DNA from: Parapristionchus giblindavisi
Taxonomy: Eukaryota; Nematoda; Chromadorea; Rhabditida; Diplogasteridae
Reading direction: 5' to 3'
Length of the DNA: 64,000 nt
Assembly: GCA_943737045.1 (NCBI GenBank)
Contig: CALSFV010000343.1
Coordinates: forward strand, 1 to 64,000
This document shows positions 11,432-23,400 of the stretch, piece by piece (positions within the stretch are counted from its first letter, which is position 1; every line of letters starts with the position of its first letter). The notes beneath the pieces are model-generated. The model was not told the DNA's origin. It saw only the letters and a program-made list of their open reading frames with translations, and did not search any database. The position numbers and the translations under genes were made by a program.

Positions 11432-13561
11432 CACTCTCCTGTCTCCTGTAAAAACGTAGGAAAATGAGACCTTTTCCCGACAGTTTTTAAACTTTTCTCA
11501 CCGATTTGGATGAGATTTATATGATTGACCATAATGAGGTAAAGAAGAAGGCCTAGGCACTTGGTTTCGCCAAATTTGCATGTTTATCGATTTTTTGATC
11601 TTCCACTTCTGGAAGCCATATCTCACTCAATTTTTGACCGACAGCAAAAAATTTTTTTACCAATCGATTCGAAATGAACTAATCTAAAAGATACTCAAGA
11701 AAGGATACGTGCAAAAACGCGATCTTCTACCTGTTTTCTTCAAAAAACTGATTTTTTTAGAACAAAATGCTAATTTTCTCAAAACTTTTCCACAAAGGAT
11801 ACGATTTTTATTCGCGATTCTGATTCCCCATCCTCGAATTGAGGTACGTACATATTTCATCAGTCATAACTCACGACAAGCCATATCGATCCTCAGAGAG
11901 AGCCGGACTTAGCGCAATTTTCATTCAAAAATACATTTCTTATCTCACCTCTCCTCATTTTCATGCAAATTGTCAAGCATAGTATACCAATCGAAAGCTC
12001 TCGACGAGCTCTACAAAAATGACTTAGTAGTACAAGTCATGAAATTTGACCGTATTCAAGATATTCTAGAAAATTCGTTTTTTCACTGGCAATTGTTGTG
12101 CAATGTAATCGATTCACAACGAAACATTGCTTTATGCGTTCTCCAATGTGTTTTCAGAAAAAATGATTTGTTAATAATGTTAAAGGAAGGAACAATAAAT
12201 AAAATTGCAAAACGGTTTATCTGAGATATTCATCATTGAAAAATAAACTTTCTGAAATACGTAACTATTCATCGATATTTCCGATATCGGAATCGGAATA
12301 AGCGAAAAAACTATCCGGTTCATTGAAATACTCCTTGAGATCGGTGTGAACGAAATCATAGATAGCCTCAGCAGTGATCTCTCTATCATCCTCTTCCACA
12401 TCGACCTCCTCCTCGATCTGAATCTCTTCGTCCTCCAAATCCATGACCATATCATCCAGAAATGCTCTTCTTCTTCTGCTCCTCACTCCCTCACTCTCGA
12501 GTTGTTTCTCCCTTCTTCGTAGTCCTTAGTGCCCATCCAATCGGCTTGGGATGATCAGCAGCCTGCTGGTACTCCTTGAAAGACTCAACAAGAAGATCGA
12601 TTCCCACTCCTTGCTGCACTTCCTCGAGCATTCGCTTGTAGAGACCGAGAGCGAAATCGTACTGAGAGACCTTCTCCGGTCTGATAGTGTGTAGTTTTTT
12701 CGCTTATTCCGATTCCGATATCGGAAATATCGATGAATAGTTACGTATTTCAGAAAGTTTATTTTTCAATGATGAATATCTCAGATAAACCGTTTTGCAA
12801 TTTTATTTATTGTTCCTTCCTTTAACATTATTAACAAATCATTTTTTTCTGAAAACACATTGGAGAACGCACAAAGCAATGTTTCGTTGTGAATCGATTA
12901 CATTGCACAACAATTGCCAGTGAAAAAACGAATTTTCTAGAATATCTTGAATACGGTCAAATTTCATGACTTGTACTACTAAGTCATTTTTGTAGAGCTC
13001 GTCGAGAGCTTTCGATTGGTATACTATGCTTGACAATTTGCATGAAAATGAGGAGAGGTGAGATAAGAAATGTATTTTTGAATGAAAATTGCGCTAAGTC
13101 CGGCTCTCTCTGAGGATCGATATGGCTTGTCGTGAGTTATGACTGATGAAATATGTACGTACCTCAATTCGAGGATGGGGAATCAGAATCGCGAATAAAA
13201 ATCGTATCCTTTGTGGAAAAGTTTTGAGAAAATTAGCATTTTGTTCTAAAAAAATCAGTTTTTTGAAGAAAACAGGTAGAAGATCGCGTTTTTGCACGTA
13301 TCCTTTCTTGAGTATCTTTTAGATTAGTTCATTTCGAATCGATTGGTAAAAAAATTTTTTGCTGTAGGTCAAAAATTGAGTGAGATATGGCTTCCAGAAG
13401 TGGAAGATCAAAAAATCGATAAAAATGCAATTTTGGCGAAACCAAGTGCCTAGGCCTTCTTCTTTACCTCATTATGGTCAATCATATAAATCTCATCCAA
13501 ATCGGTGAGAAAAGTTTAAAAATTGTCGGTTGGCTTCTTTCATTCTTACAGGAGATCCGTG
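11432..13561. repeat. Giant palindrome P2 with a 380-bp loop
   Basis: Arms 11432-12312 and 12693-13561 are inverse copies. The palindrome is bounded by TTAA at 11428-11431 and 13562-13565. The terminal 30 bp differ more than the rest. The loop (12313-12692) is unlike the arms: richer in G/C and codon-like. Confidence 0.9.
12265..12680 (-). pseudogene. Coding-like fragment captured in palindrome loop
   Basis: The minus strand reads as two overlapping coding-like segments in different frames. The first (about 12680 down to 12500) contains YDFALGLYKRMLEEVQQGVG and later HPKPIGWAL. The second (12540 down to 12265) is rich in Arg then strongly acidic (EEEVDVEEDD), continues AIYDFVHTDLKEYF and stops inside the palindrome arm. 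Codon use is more G/C-rich and balanced than the surrounding DNA. The frame break near GIGWAL/LRRREK suggests a decayed or mis-spliced copy. I do not recognise the family. It is probably a piece of a host or transposon gene trapped in the element. Confidence 0.5.
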
Positions 13562-13899
13562 TTAAATTAATTTTTCTAATAGCCTGAGGGCACAAACAGG
13601 AAATTTCTTCTGTTTTGTGTAATAAGGGCCGATGACACTCCTAACACCCAAGTATGGACCCCCAGCTCTCATTGCTAGCGCTCGCGTCCGGGGGGGGGGG
13701 TGGTCGAGTCTTAACGGCCATCTCTCTTAATGCAACTATTAAATTGTTCTAAGTATGATTAAATCGATTTCTTGTTCGAGATTTAATAGAATTGTTCATT
13801 CATTACATATTCATGATTGAGATACTTTCTAATCAAATGGATTCAATTCCATTCTTGTCTATTCATCTTTTCCATACAACGTCTTCTTCATTCTTTCTA

Positions 13900-15283
13900 T
13901 TAGGTTGATACAGAAGTCGTTGTCACTATTTTCTTCATCGCATTACTAAATAATGACAATGTACCGAGGTTAGTGGTATGCACCATCATTTCCCACTATA
14001 TGTTATGTGTGGGCAGCTTATGGATACATTCCTTGTAAAACCCGGACTGCCGTGAGTCTAAGTACTGCATGAGTGAGGCCTCAATCAGGCTCTGTTCTAC
14101 TTTCCGGGTCCCATGGAAGTTTACCGGTCCCATGAATCGGAAATAATTAGTTTTTTTTTTCTGCATACTATTTTTTCATTGCATTTTGATAGTAACAACT
14201 CAATTACTCATTAGAGTTTATCGTGCAATAAAGGAGATGGCTAATTGATCGAGAGAGGTGGGGTGCTGTATCTACTTCTGAACAACACATTGCATCTTCA
14301 ATCTCTCGATTACATGACCAATGCTGATATAGGCGTATAAACGTACTCATTCATCCTATTACTGGCACAGCGTAGTGAATGAAGTTATGAAAATCTTAGA
14401 GCGCTTGCTTTTCTTGAATTTTCTACTCGTATGTTAACGGTAAAGTTTTATGGGACCGGTAAAGTTTTATGGGACCGTTAAAATTTCTTGGGACCGTTAA
14501 AATTTCTTGGGACCGTTATAATTTCTTGGGACCGGTGAACTTCCATGGGACCGGTAAACTTTCATGGGACCCGTAAACTTCCTTGGGACCGGTAAACTTC
14601 CATGGGACCCGTAAAGTAGAACAGAGCCCTCAATCATTCCAACTTTCGTGAAGTCCCTCCCTTCCAGATGACGTTCCAGATCTCCGGAAAGACAGTAATC
14701 CGAGGTGGTAATATCAGGTCTGTCGGAGGAAGAGGGAGAATCGCCTAACCAACCCGGCTCAGATCTGAATGTGGGCCTTGCGATGTGCTGTCATTGTTAT
14801 GATGAAAATAGACTTTGTGTCCTTTATACAGCCCAGAATTGACCTAGTTCTTGAGGGTTCGTAGTTGTTTAGTGTAGACGTCAACCATCATTGTGGAGCA
14901 CTTTGGAATCTCCAAGTGGATGGGGTCAAACACGGAACACAACATACTTTTTTGTCACTTTGGGTGAAGTTCAGCTTTTGGGTCGTCATCAGCCCATTCT
15001 CGTGCATCAACGTATTGGCGTTGGTTGGAGTATGATACCCTCTTCTCATCTCCAGATCCACATAGTGGTGTGAGAAAAGTAAAGATAAAGTCGAACCCAA
15101 CGTAGATGAGCTAATGTTGGGATGAACTTTGCTGACTGGGGAAGGCACACTGAATTTCTGAACTCTGTCAATTGTGAAGGGCGGACACTTGTTGTAGACC
15201 ACCTACCACCACAGAGTGAGTACACTCCGGTCATGAAATACAAGTAAATCAAAATAGTGTCAAAGACTTATGCATCAACCTAA
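13900..15283 (-). pseudogene. Decayed mariner transposon, internally shortened
   Basis: The ends TTAGGTTGATACAGAAG (left) and the inverse TTAGGTTGATGCATAAG (right) are flanked by TA (13898-13899 and 15284-15285), as expected of Tc1/mariner elements. The minus strand carries scattered pieces of a mariner-type transposase in several frames. The C-terminal part is clearest, with DITTSDYCLSGDLERHLEGR and GFYKECIHKLPTHN matching the family pattern around the last catalytic Asp region. Stops and frameshifts abound. Without the nested insertion the element is only about 0.84 kb, against about 1.3 kb for complete members, so much of the gene is gone. Confidence 0.8.
14087..14627. mobile_element. 541-bp element nested in the mariner copy
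   Basis: Flanked by CCTCAATC at 14079-14086 and 14628-14635, an exact 8-bp target duplication. The inverted ends read GCTCTGTTCTACTTT then CGGGTCCCATGGAAG. The right part is a run of degenerate repeats of about 21-22 bp (GGGACCGGTAAACTTCCAT and variants), so the end repeat is internally amplified. It interrupts the mariner transposase remnant in its C-terminal segment and is therefore younger. Confidence 0.85.
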
Positions 15284-15289
15284 TATGTT

Positions 15290-17411
15290 ATACCCTTTTC
15301 AAAACTCAAAGAATGAAAAAAAAAACAAAAGTGTTGAACCTTTAAGAAAATGGGAAAAAAGAATAGAAAAAGGAGTACATTTGAATTCTAATTATCACTT
15401 GTGTACATAATTTCTTTTTTACACTTAACATATATATGTTGTATCTTGATATATAAAGTAGGTCCTAAGAAGAGATTAGGCAGAATTATCCTAGAAGTGA
15501 TCTCCCACAGGACTTCGTTTGTCTTGAGTACCTTTATGAGAAAATTAGTTGAACAAATGTTCTTTTAGGTCGAGTTATCTCATGTTGTTTCATTATCTAA
15601 CTGAACTATAATAAATTAGTCACAAGAGTTCGAAAATAACCGAGTTGGAATCCATGGGTGGTAAACTTTATCCTGACTTTATCCGCCAATGGAATGCAGG
15701 CTGGGGCTTCTCTGTCCCAAACCTTATGAAACCTTTTGAAATCTTACAATAGTCTTTATATTTTCAGTTCCTCTTTTTCAACAAGTTATTCATATCTATA
15801 ATTGAAAATTCATCTTCTCTTTTTCTGTTAGTTTACGGTATGGCCACTTTTTTCAGAAAGCCGTACCAAAATTTTCTCACATAAAAAGCTTTGTCTGAAG
15901 TTCAAAAAACGATTTAAGTGAGAATGGAAAAGTGACTTTGAATATTATAATATGTACACGAATAGATTATATAATGATAGTAATCATGGATAAAAAAATA
16001 AAAAGAGTAATCCATATGTGATGGAAAGATTCAGATATTCATTTCTAATTATATATTTTTTGTATTCATTTGTAATTATATTTTTATTTAAATATTCAAA
16101 TAAGAATATCACTAAATCAATGTTGAAAGGATGAAATATTCATGATCTTGGTCTCAATCTCTCTCTCTATCTTCTTCTTCATTCAAATGACGAAAAACGA
16201 TATGTTCATAGTACAAAGTGGACTATTCTAATATATTCATAATATAATATTAGTTCATCATTGATTCCATCGAGTTTTACCTTTCATTCTATTCTCTTAT
16301 TACTTCTAATTCTATCATTGAAACAATTATTCTTCTTCTTCTTAATCTTTGATTCTTTCAATACAAAACATCTGGATAGACAGTATTCATTAGTTATTCA
16401 TATCATTTATACCAATTGATAATTCAGATCGTTGAATATATTTATTTGTTCTTAGTTTCATCTCAATAAGTACTCATTCTTAGAAGACAATAATATATGG
16501 ACTTGAGAGAGAGGAAGAGAAGGTAAGAATTGGTAGACAAAGCCTAGTCCTCTCATCTCTTTCCATTTTCATTTCTCATTACACTCTTATACTTGAGAAT
16601 CATTTTTAAAACGACAATAAATTGTTTTATTTGTTAAATTCAAATTATAAAAATAAATGAATGATTCAATTTGATATTTATAAGATACAATTGAATGATA
16701 TGGAAATATATATCAAGAATGTTAATTATTCAATTATGCTCCTGAAACATATTGAATTCAACTTCTAGAGTAACTAAATACAAATATAATAAATATCTCC
16801 TTTATATTCTTTATAATACATCTATCACATATCCATAAACACTTATTAACGGCAATTCATTCAACTCCGTTAGTATTGTCCGATTCCCGATTTACTTTCC
16901 TACTACCCCCTTTCAACCTCTCCCTCTCTACCTCTCCCTATCCCTCTCCTCTCCCTCTCCCTCTTCCCCCTCCCTCTCTCCCTCCCTCTCTCTCTTTCAT
17001 GTATCTTTCCCACTATGCAACAACTTTTCCTCTCATACTCCTATACTTCTTCTACTGAGAAATACAAATGACTGCAAGATCAAATATGTATAATATTCTC
17101 CCATTCATTCATCATCCTTTCATTTTCATATTTATCCAATATTCAAAATCTTCTATTGTAATCTGATACTTCTTCCAATCTATTCATTTATCCACCACCT
17201 CCCTCTACCAGTTCAGCCATCCTCTCTCCCTCTCTCTCCCTCCTCCCTCTCCCTCTTCCCCTCTCTCTCCCTTTCATTCTCACCCATTCTCTTCTTCCTC
17301 GTCTTATCCATTTTGATAATCTAATTCTCTTTGTGTTCCTTATTCTTCGTTTCTTCCTCTCTTCAAATACAACTATAATACATAAATAATAATTATTGTA
17401 AATATCTCGAA
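15290..17411. other. Intergenic region upstream of the GPCR
   Basis: AT-rich, with pyrimidine tracts at 16915-17000 and 17210-17275 (plus-strand C/T). No exon chain seen. The promoter of the plus-strand receptor gene probably lies here, but no motif is distinctive enough to name. Confidence 0.5.
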
Positions 17412-20400
17412 ATGAATCTCACCATCATCTTTATTTCTTTCTTCCAATTCATTCAACTTCCTTCTCATACATCTTATGACTCCGCCTACTTTCAGTCCTT
17501 AGTTCTTCATCATAAAGATCTTCTATCTATAATGGAAATAGAAGAACTTATTCATCATCCACCTGAAGCTGATTGTAATGTTCCTATTATACCTGATAGA
17601 AGGTAATCATTAATAAATCGATAAATCAATAGATCAGAAGATCAAATAAGTTCCATTCTTCCCAATTGTGAACACTCATTAGTGAGTAGTTGAAGAGAAA
17701 AGTGTGGACGTTAAAGTCAAATTGGATAGGAATTGAAAAGTTTTCCAAATCCATGAATGTTTTGGAATTAGTGGATATAGTCCATGTATTACTGTCTCTA
17801 GACGAATAATTATTCAAGTGTAACATAATTGAATAAATCGTTGAAAAGGAAGGAGAAAATGGTATTGATATCATGGTCTATTTCACATATTATATAGGGT
17901 TAAATAAATATATTATAGATGGTATATGGTAGCAGTAATAGGAACATCATTATCATTTCTATCACTTATATGTAATCTAATCATTGCTATATCTTTATTA
18001 CGATCTAAACATTCACATTTCTTCTTCCTTGCTATCCTTGCTATAAGGTATTCATTTTATTCAATCTTTATATGATGCTAAATCAATTTATTTTCTATTA
18101 ACTCTTCTCTATACTTTCAGTGATTCTTTCTTATCATTAATGTATGGTCCAGTCATTGCAATGGATATAATCAAAGATCGAGTACAGGTCGTTTATCTAT
18201 TGATTCTCCACTATTGAGTCATCTACTCTCAATATGTTTCCAATATCTCTCACTATCTCATTGCTCTCTTCATTCTCCATTGTCTCTCATCTATTAAATG
18301 AATCAATCCATCAAGTACAATAGACATATGAAGGGACTTTATCGAAAAGGGGACTAAATCAATTGTCGGAACACTTTTAACAGGAAAAAGCTTAGTTCAT
18401 AACATGGAAAGGAATTGAACTGTAACAGAATAGTAAAGGAATAAAGAATATTGTATAGATAACCCTATCTTCATACGTCCTAATGTATATACCATTTCTA
18501 TAAGATATAATGAATTGTATTTGACCATCCCTCCAATCGGGATAAAAGAAAGAGAAAGACTAAATACAGAATTGGTCCTTATTCATTTATCGTCTATTTT
18601 AGTTGTTTATTTGTGTCATTGGAATGAAAATAAGAGAAGAATAGATTACAATTATATAATTAAGATTTATCCATTTCATCATTGAAATATTAACAGAGAA
18701 AGATTATTGAGTCTATTTAAACTTGAGTCCAAAATGAATTGTAGACAAAACAGTATAGAAAATGTAATATTCTTATGTCTACATTTCTTTCTTCAACACT
18801 AATTATGATATATGATTCGTTTCTTTCATTCATTCATTCTTTCTATACATTTCCTCTAATTAAGAAACACTCATTGAGTGTAGTACACACTTTAGATAAT
18901 TACATATGAGATTACGGTAATATTCTATTTAAGAATCAATATTATTTTATAGATATTATTCTTATCACGTGCATATTGGTTCTATTTACCATCATTATTA
19001 GCCGTTTGTCATACTTCTATGACATTCTCTACATATCTCATTGCATTGGCTACTATTGAAAGGTATAATAATTCATCTTTGATCTTTCATTTCTTATAAA
19101 ACATTTAAGATGGTTAATCACGAAGAAATCAGAGATCTTAACATGTTTTCGATCAAATCGTGGAGCATTGGCAGCTTTTGCATTCGCTTCGGCTCTTTTA
19201 CTTCGAGGAACTGAATATTTTGAAGTTGAGGTCAGATATTTTGAGAGTCTTCTAGAATGAGTTTTAATTTAAGAATGAATATTGTAGAAAGTTGGGGAAA
19301 TAAGTTCACATATAAATTTAGTTTTTTTCCGTTCAGTTCATGAGAATTGAAACTATTGTAAGAAAGAAACTGAAAGTAACTTATTCCCATAGATGAGAGG
19401 CTCTCATGTATTATTTCTATCTCTTTCTTTCACACAATTGTGTGAGCTTAAAAAGGAAAAGAATCTTCTAAAGAGAATCCATTATGATATTTGAGTTGAG
19501 TAAGAGGCTCTCCCATTTACTGACTATTGTAAATAACACATGGCTCTTTTTTCACTCCAATGATTTGGGAAATCTATCGAATTTCATATGGATGAACATA
19601 CAAGATATTCAAATTTGATACTTGGTTTGAGATTGAATGAAAGAAATGTTATTAATAAAATAGTGGAAATAATATAAAATGGAATAAATCTCATCGTAAT
19701 AATCAGATTCTTTCATAGTTTCCTTTTCATTATTTTCCTTGCAAAGTCTTTTTTATTATTCGGAGTTATATGTACATATAATGAAAACTTTCCACATTTC
19801 TCGAACTCCGTTTATTTTGACGAAATTACTCCATGGAACCAAATATCACGAAACCCTGCTAACATAATTGTGTTGATATATTTAGTGTCTCGTGAACAAT
19901 CAACATTCTAAATCTCAGTCTTCTTCTATGTATTCTTCATTGTCTCACGATAGAAGCATCCATACAAAATACCATCATCCGTTCTATCCTCTATCTCAAA
20001 AAAAAAATTTTTTTTTGAGATAGAGGATATCGATTCGAATTCCTTTATCAACTACAAAAAATCAAAATTTGACCTCAAAACACCAAAGATTGTGATAGTG
20101 AATTCAATCGTAATAGAGAGACTGTTAAGGGATTCTTTCTCTTTTGGTAGAATGGAATCCATTTGTTGATCTCATCAATAATTAGTCTGTGACATCATTG
20201 GAATCTCATATGAGTATCTCTTATTTGATTGGATAGACAAATGCAAATAGAAGAAGATATTCATATGGAATAGAAAGTAGAATACATTCATCTACATTTA
20301 TTATTCTTTTTCTTATATCTTACTAGTTATTCATTCATTTCTTATCTGTCTCTAGAGACATCTTCAAACCTCATTTCAATTCCATTTTCTTTCTCTAAAA

Positions 20401-23400
20401 TTGGGAGTATTGTTGAACACAACAGTTCGAAAATAGAATGAAATAATTGTTACTTCGAGTCATTCGATAGTACAAGAATGAAGGGATGAGAAAATAACGG
20501 AAAATATGAAGAATTTGGATAAATGAAATGTAGTGGGTAATGGTATTCTTTGAAAGTAAAACTTCTCAATCTTCTCATATTTCAATGACCAAGGTATCAT
20601 TTCAATGAATGAGTACAAAGAAACATGTTGAACTTCAAAAGACAAAAAACGTGCAAAATGAAAGATATTATTCATTGAAAGCAATGTAAGTAATTATTTA
20701 ATTTAGATGGAACAGAATGGAAATTGTACAAATTTGACTGAATATGCGGTAGATTTGACTGATCTAGCACGCGATTGGTATTATACTACTATATTTCGAT
20801 TCTATATCAGAAATATAACTACGGTATCTAATTTTTTTTTTTTTTAAAATGATTAACTAATCGATAATATTGATTAATCTAGGTTTTGGTACCCTTCTTT
20901 CTTCTCGCTTTCTTAAACTACAGTATAGTAAAGAATCTACGAAAGCAACAGAGAACAGCAGCCATGTTTCGATTTCCTACTTCACGACATAAAGTTAGTT
21001 TATCTCTGATCGTTGATCTTTGATCTTTGATCCTTCATTTGTACTATGAACTATCTTCTAATATCACGCTCACTGGTGTTGCATTCACAAAGATTAAATT
21101 TCTCTTCTTTTTCTTTCACTCGATTCAACTTTCTGTTTAATCTTTTCAATGTGTAGTCTCATAATTGACTGTCTCATATTCAAATATCAATAATATAAGA
21201 TTTATCGATTCGAAAATGTCCCTTTTCAAGATCATGGAAATATCGGAGATAACGGTGAGTATGTGAAACATGGCGCATAAACGGTTGCGTGTCTTTGATC
21301 TTTGATCTTTGTCAAGTACATTCAAAGATTTCACTACAGTGATACAATAATATGATATATTAGTTCATTTAACATAGTCGCTTGTTATTTCTAACATGAA
21401 CGATCGTATCTCTAAATGTAAATAGAAATAGGAACGATTAACTGATATCTTATATATTTAAATGCTTAATGTGTCTATATATTTCCCGTAATGAGTTCAT
21501 TGTCACTTTATCCGTTTATCTTCTTCTACTCTATTTCCTTTTCCCTCGGTTCACTATCACTATTCGTCTACAGTATCCACACCACCATCACCACACCACA
21601 ATGAAGCTTTCTCTCAGTTCGAGCACCCGTTATATAATCGCTGAATATCTCTATCGCACTCAGTATCCGCTAACCAGCACAAGTCCGTGACTTTTTGCAG
21701 CTCAAAGTGCGTTCAGCGACACGTCTTACGGTACTTATCGTATTCTCATATCTGACAGCGAATGTTCTCAATGTTCTTATTACTGCATGGGAGTATATTC
21801 ATTTTGAAAGTACTCAAGAAGAATATTTTATTGTAAGTTATACTATTATTCTATTATATGTATACAACCATCACACACTTCCCTTCCCTAAACGGAACAC
21901 ACGGAGACAATATTCTGTCGCCGTTTTGTGAAGGAATTGAACATTTTTAAAACATTTTATTAATTGATGTCGTTGAGTTATCTGATAAGGAAGATATTGA
22001 AAGAAAAATATAAAAAAATTATTGGTCTTCAACGTTCACCGATATCAAAGAAAAAATTATAATAATTATTCTCAACATCGAGAGGTTTATAAAATATTAA
22101 ACTATTGCCATAATTTTCGTTTCTACGATCTCCTTATTCTCGGAAAACTCAACGATAACAAATAATGTTTTTAAAAATCTTTATTGACTTAATATCGTAC
22201 AGCAAAGTTTCTTGTCACATTGAAACATTCAGAAACATAGTGAATGTATCTGAAGCGTTCTGAAAGTTTCAAAACGCTTCAGAATTTCTTTTCAGCTTAA
22301 TTCGAGCGTTTGTGTACATTTTTCTGTTATTTTGTTCATTTGTAAGTGATTGCTTAGTCAAATTATACAGGTTAGCTAAACACTAACCCCCCAAATTGAT
22401 TGATCCGAATTGAATGAATTCAAAAATTGTCAGTTCACGATAGGTAATCCTAGAAACCGACAGTATATTTGTATATGGGCGCGAATTAATTTTTTCTAAT
22501 TCACGGTTCTGGATTTTTACTTGAATACTTGGTGGTTTTACTTTTTCTTTGCGTTTTCTTATTGTTTTTACTTTTCGCTCATTCTATTTCACTGATTCGC
22601 ATGTGCATTTAATCATCGTGTAATCCACCCTTTATGCTCATCCATTTCTGAGCCCCTCATAATGATTTTAAGTATAATGCGTCACTTTGATTCGTTGACT
22701 TTGCGGAACAGTGCTCAGTACTCTATGAGAATTTCTATATATTCATTGTATTCCATTATAGGATGCTGCCCCCACTTCTCTCATCACTCACACAGGCAAC
22801 ATCATTCAACGTCTATATCAGATAAGATTTGTTTCGACTTTTAAAATACGAATATATCCATCTTTTGGTGCTGATATGATTTGAAATATTATTTTTTTTA
22901 TAAAGAGTGTGTGCTTTGTGGAACCATTGCAGGTAATTTCTGGAGTAAGATTTCTGGAGTTGTTATGGTACTTTGACCCCGTGAGAATGCTCATCGCGTA
23001 TTTAAATCAGGTACAATTCAATCAATTTATTGTTTAATATACTACAAAAATAACTTTAAACACTCAAACTTATTGTTAGTTATATTTACCCCTTACTGGC
23101 GACCCATTTCTCCGAATGAATGATCCCATTGCATTGTGTAGCTTGTGTTACTTCTCGAGCCAATCGTTGTCTTGTTTGGATCAAATACCAAATAAAATGC
23201 TCTTCGATAGATTATAGAAGTATCTTTATTAGTATTCAATCAATCAATAATCAAATCCATATGTAGATGGTATTTCATCATCGCCGGATCTCATGTGGAA
23301 GAACGAAAGACCAGCTGAGAGCTGCAATAAGAAGACGGATTAATCAAAATGCATTCAGATTGTGTAGAGAGCTATTTTGCTATTTTATGTATAAAACAAA

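Larger units (their letters stand above)
9607..13729. mobile_element. 4.1-kb composite foldback transposon
   Basis: The ends TAAGAG...CTCTTA are flanked by ATGCAATT (9599-9606) and ATGCAACT (13730-13737), an 8-bp target duplication with one change. Beyond the terminal motif, about 125 bp of left arm (from GACTCGA through CCGGACGCGAGCGCTAGC) is inversely repeated at the right end. The right arm has a G run at 13690-13700 that the left arm lacks. Between the arms are two very large palindromes separated and bounded by TTAA. No transposase gene was found, so it is probably non-autonomous. An 8-bp duplication would fit hAT-type mobilisation, which is an inference. Confidence 0.85.

Noticed and set aside
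21010..21310. GATCTTT heptamers as interstitial telomere repeats
   Set aside because: The unit is not a G-rich strand repeat and differs from the nematode TTAGGC type. The runs are only two to four units and lie in introns.
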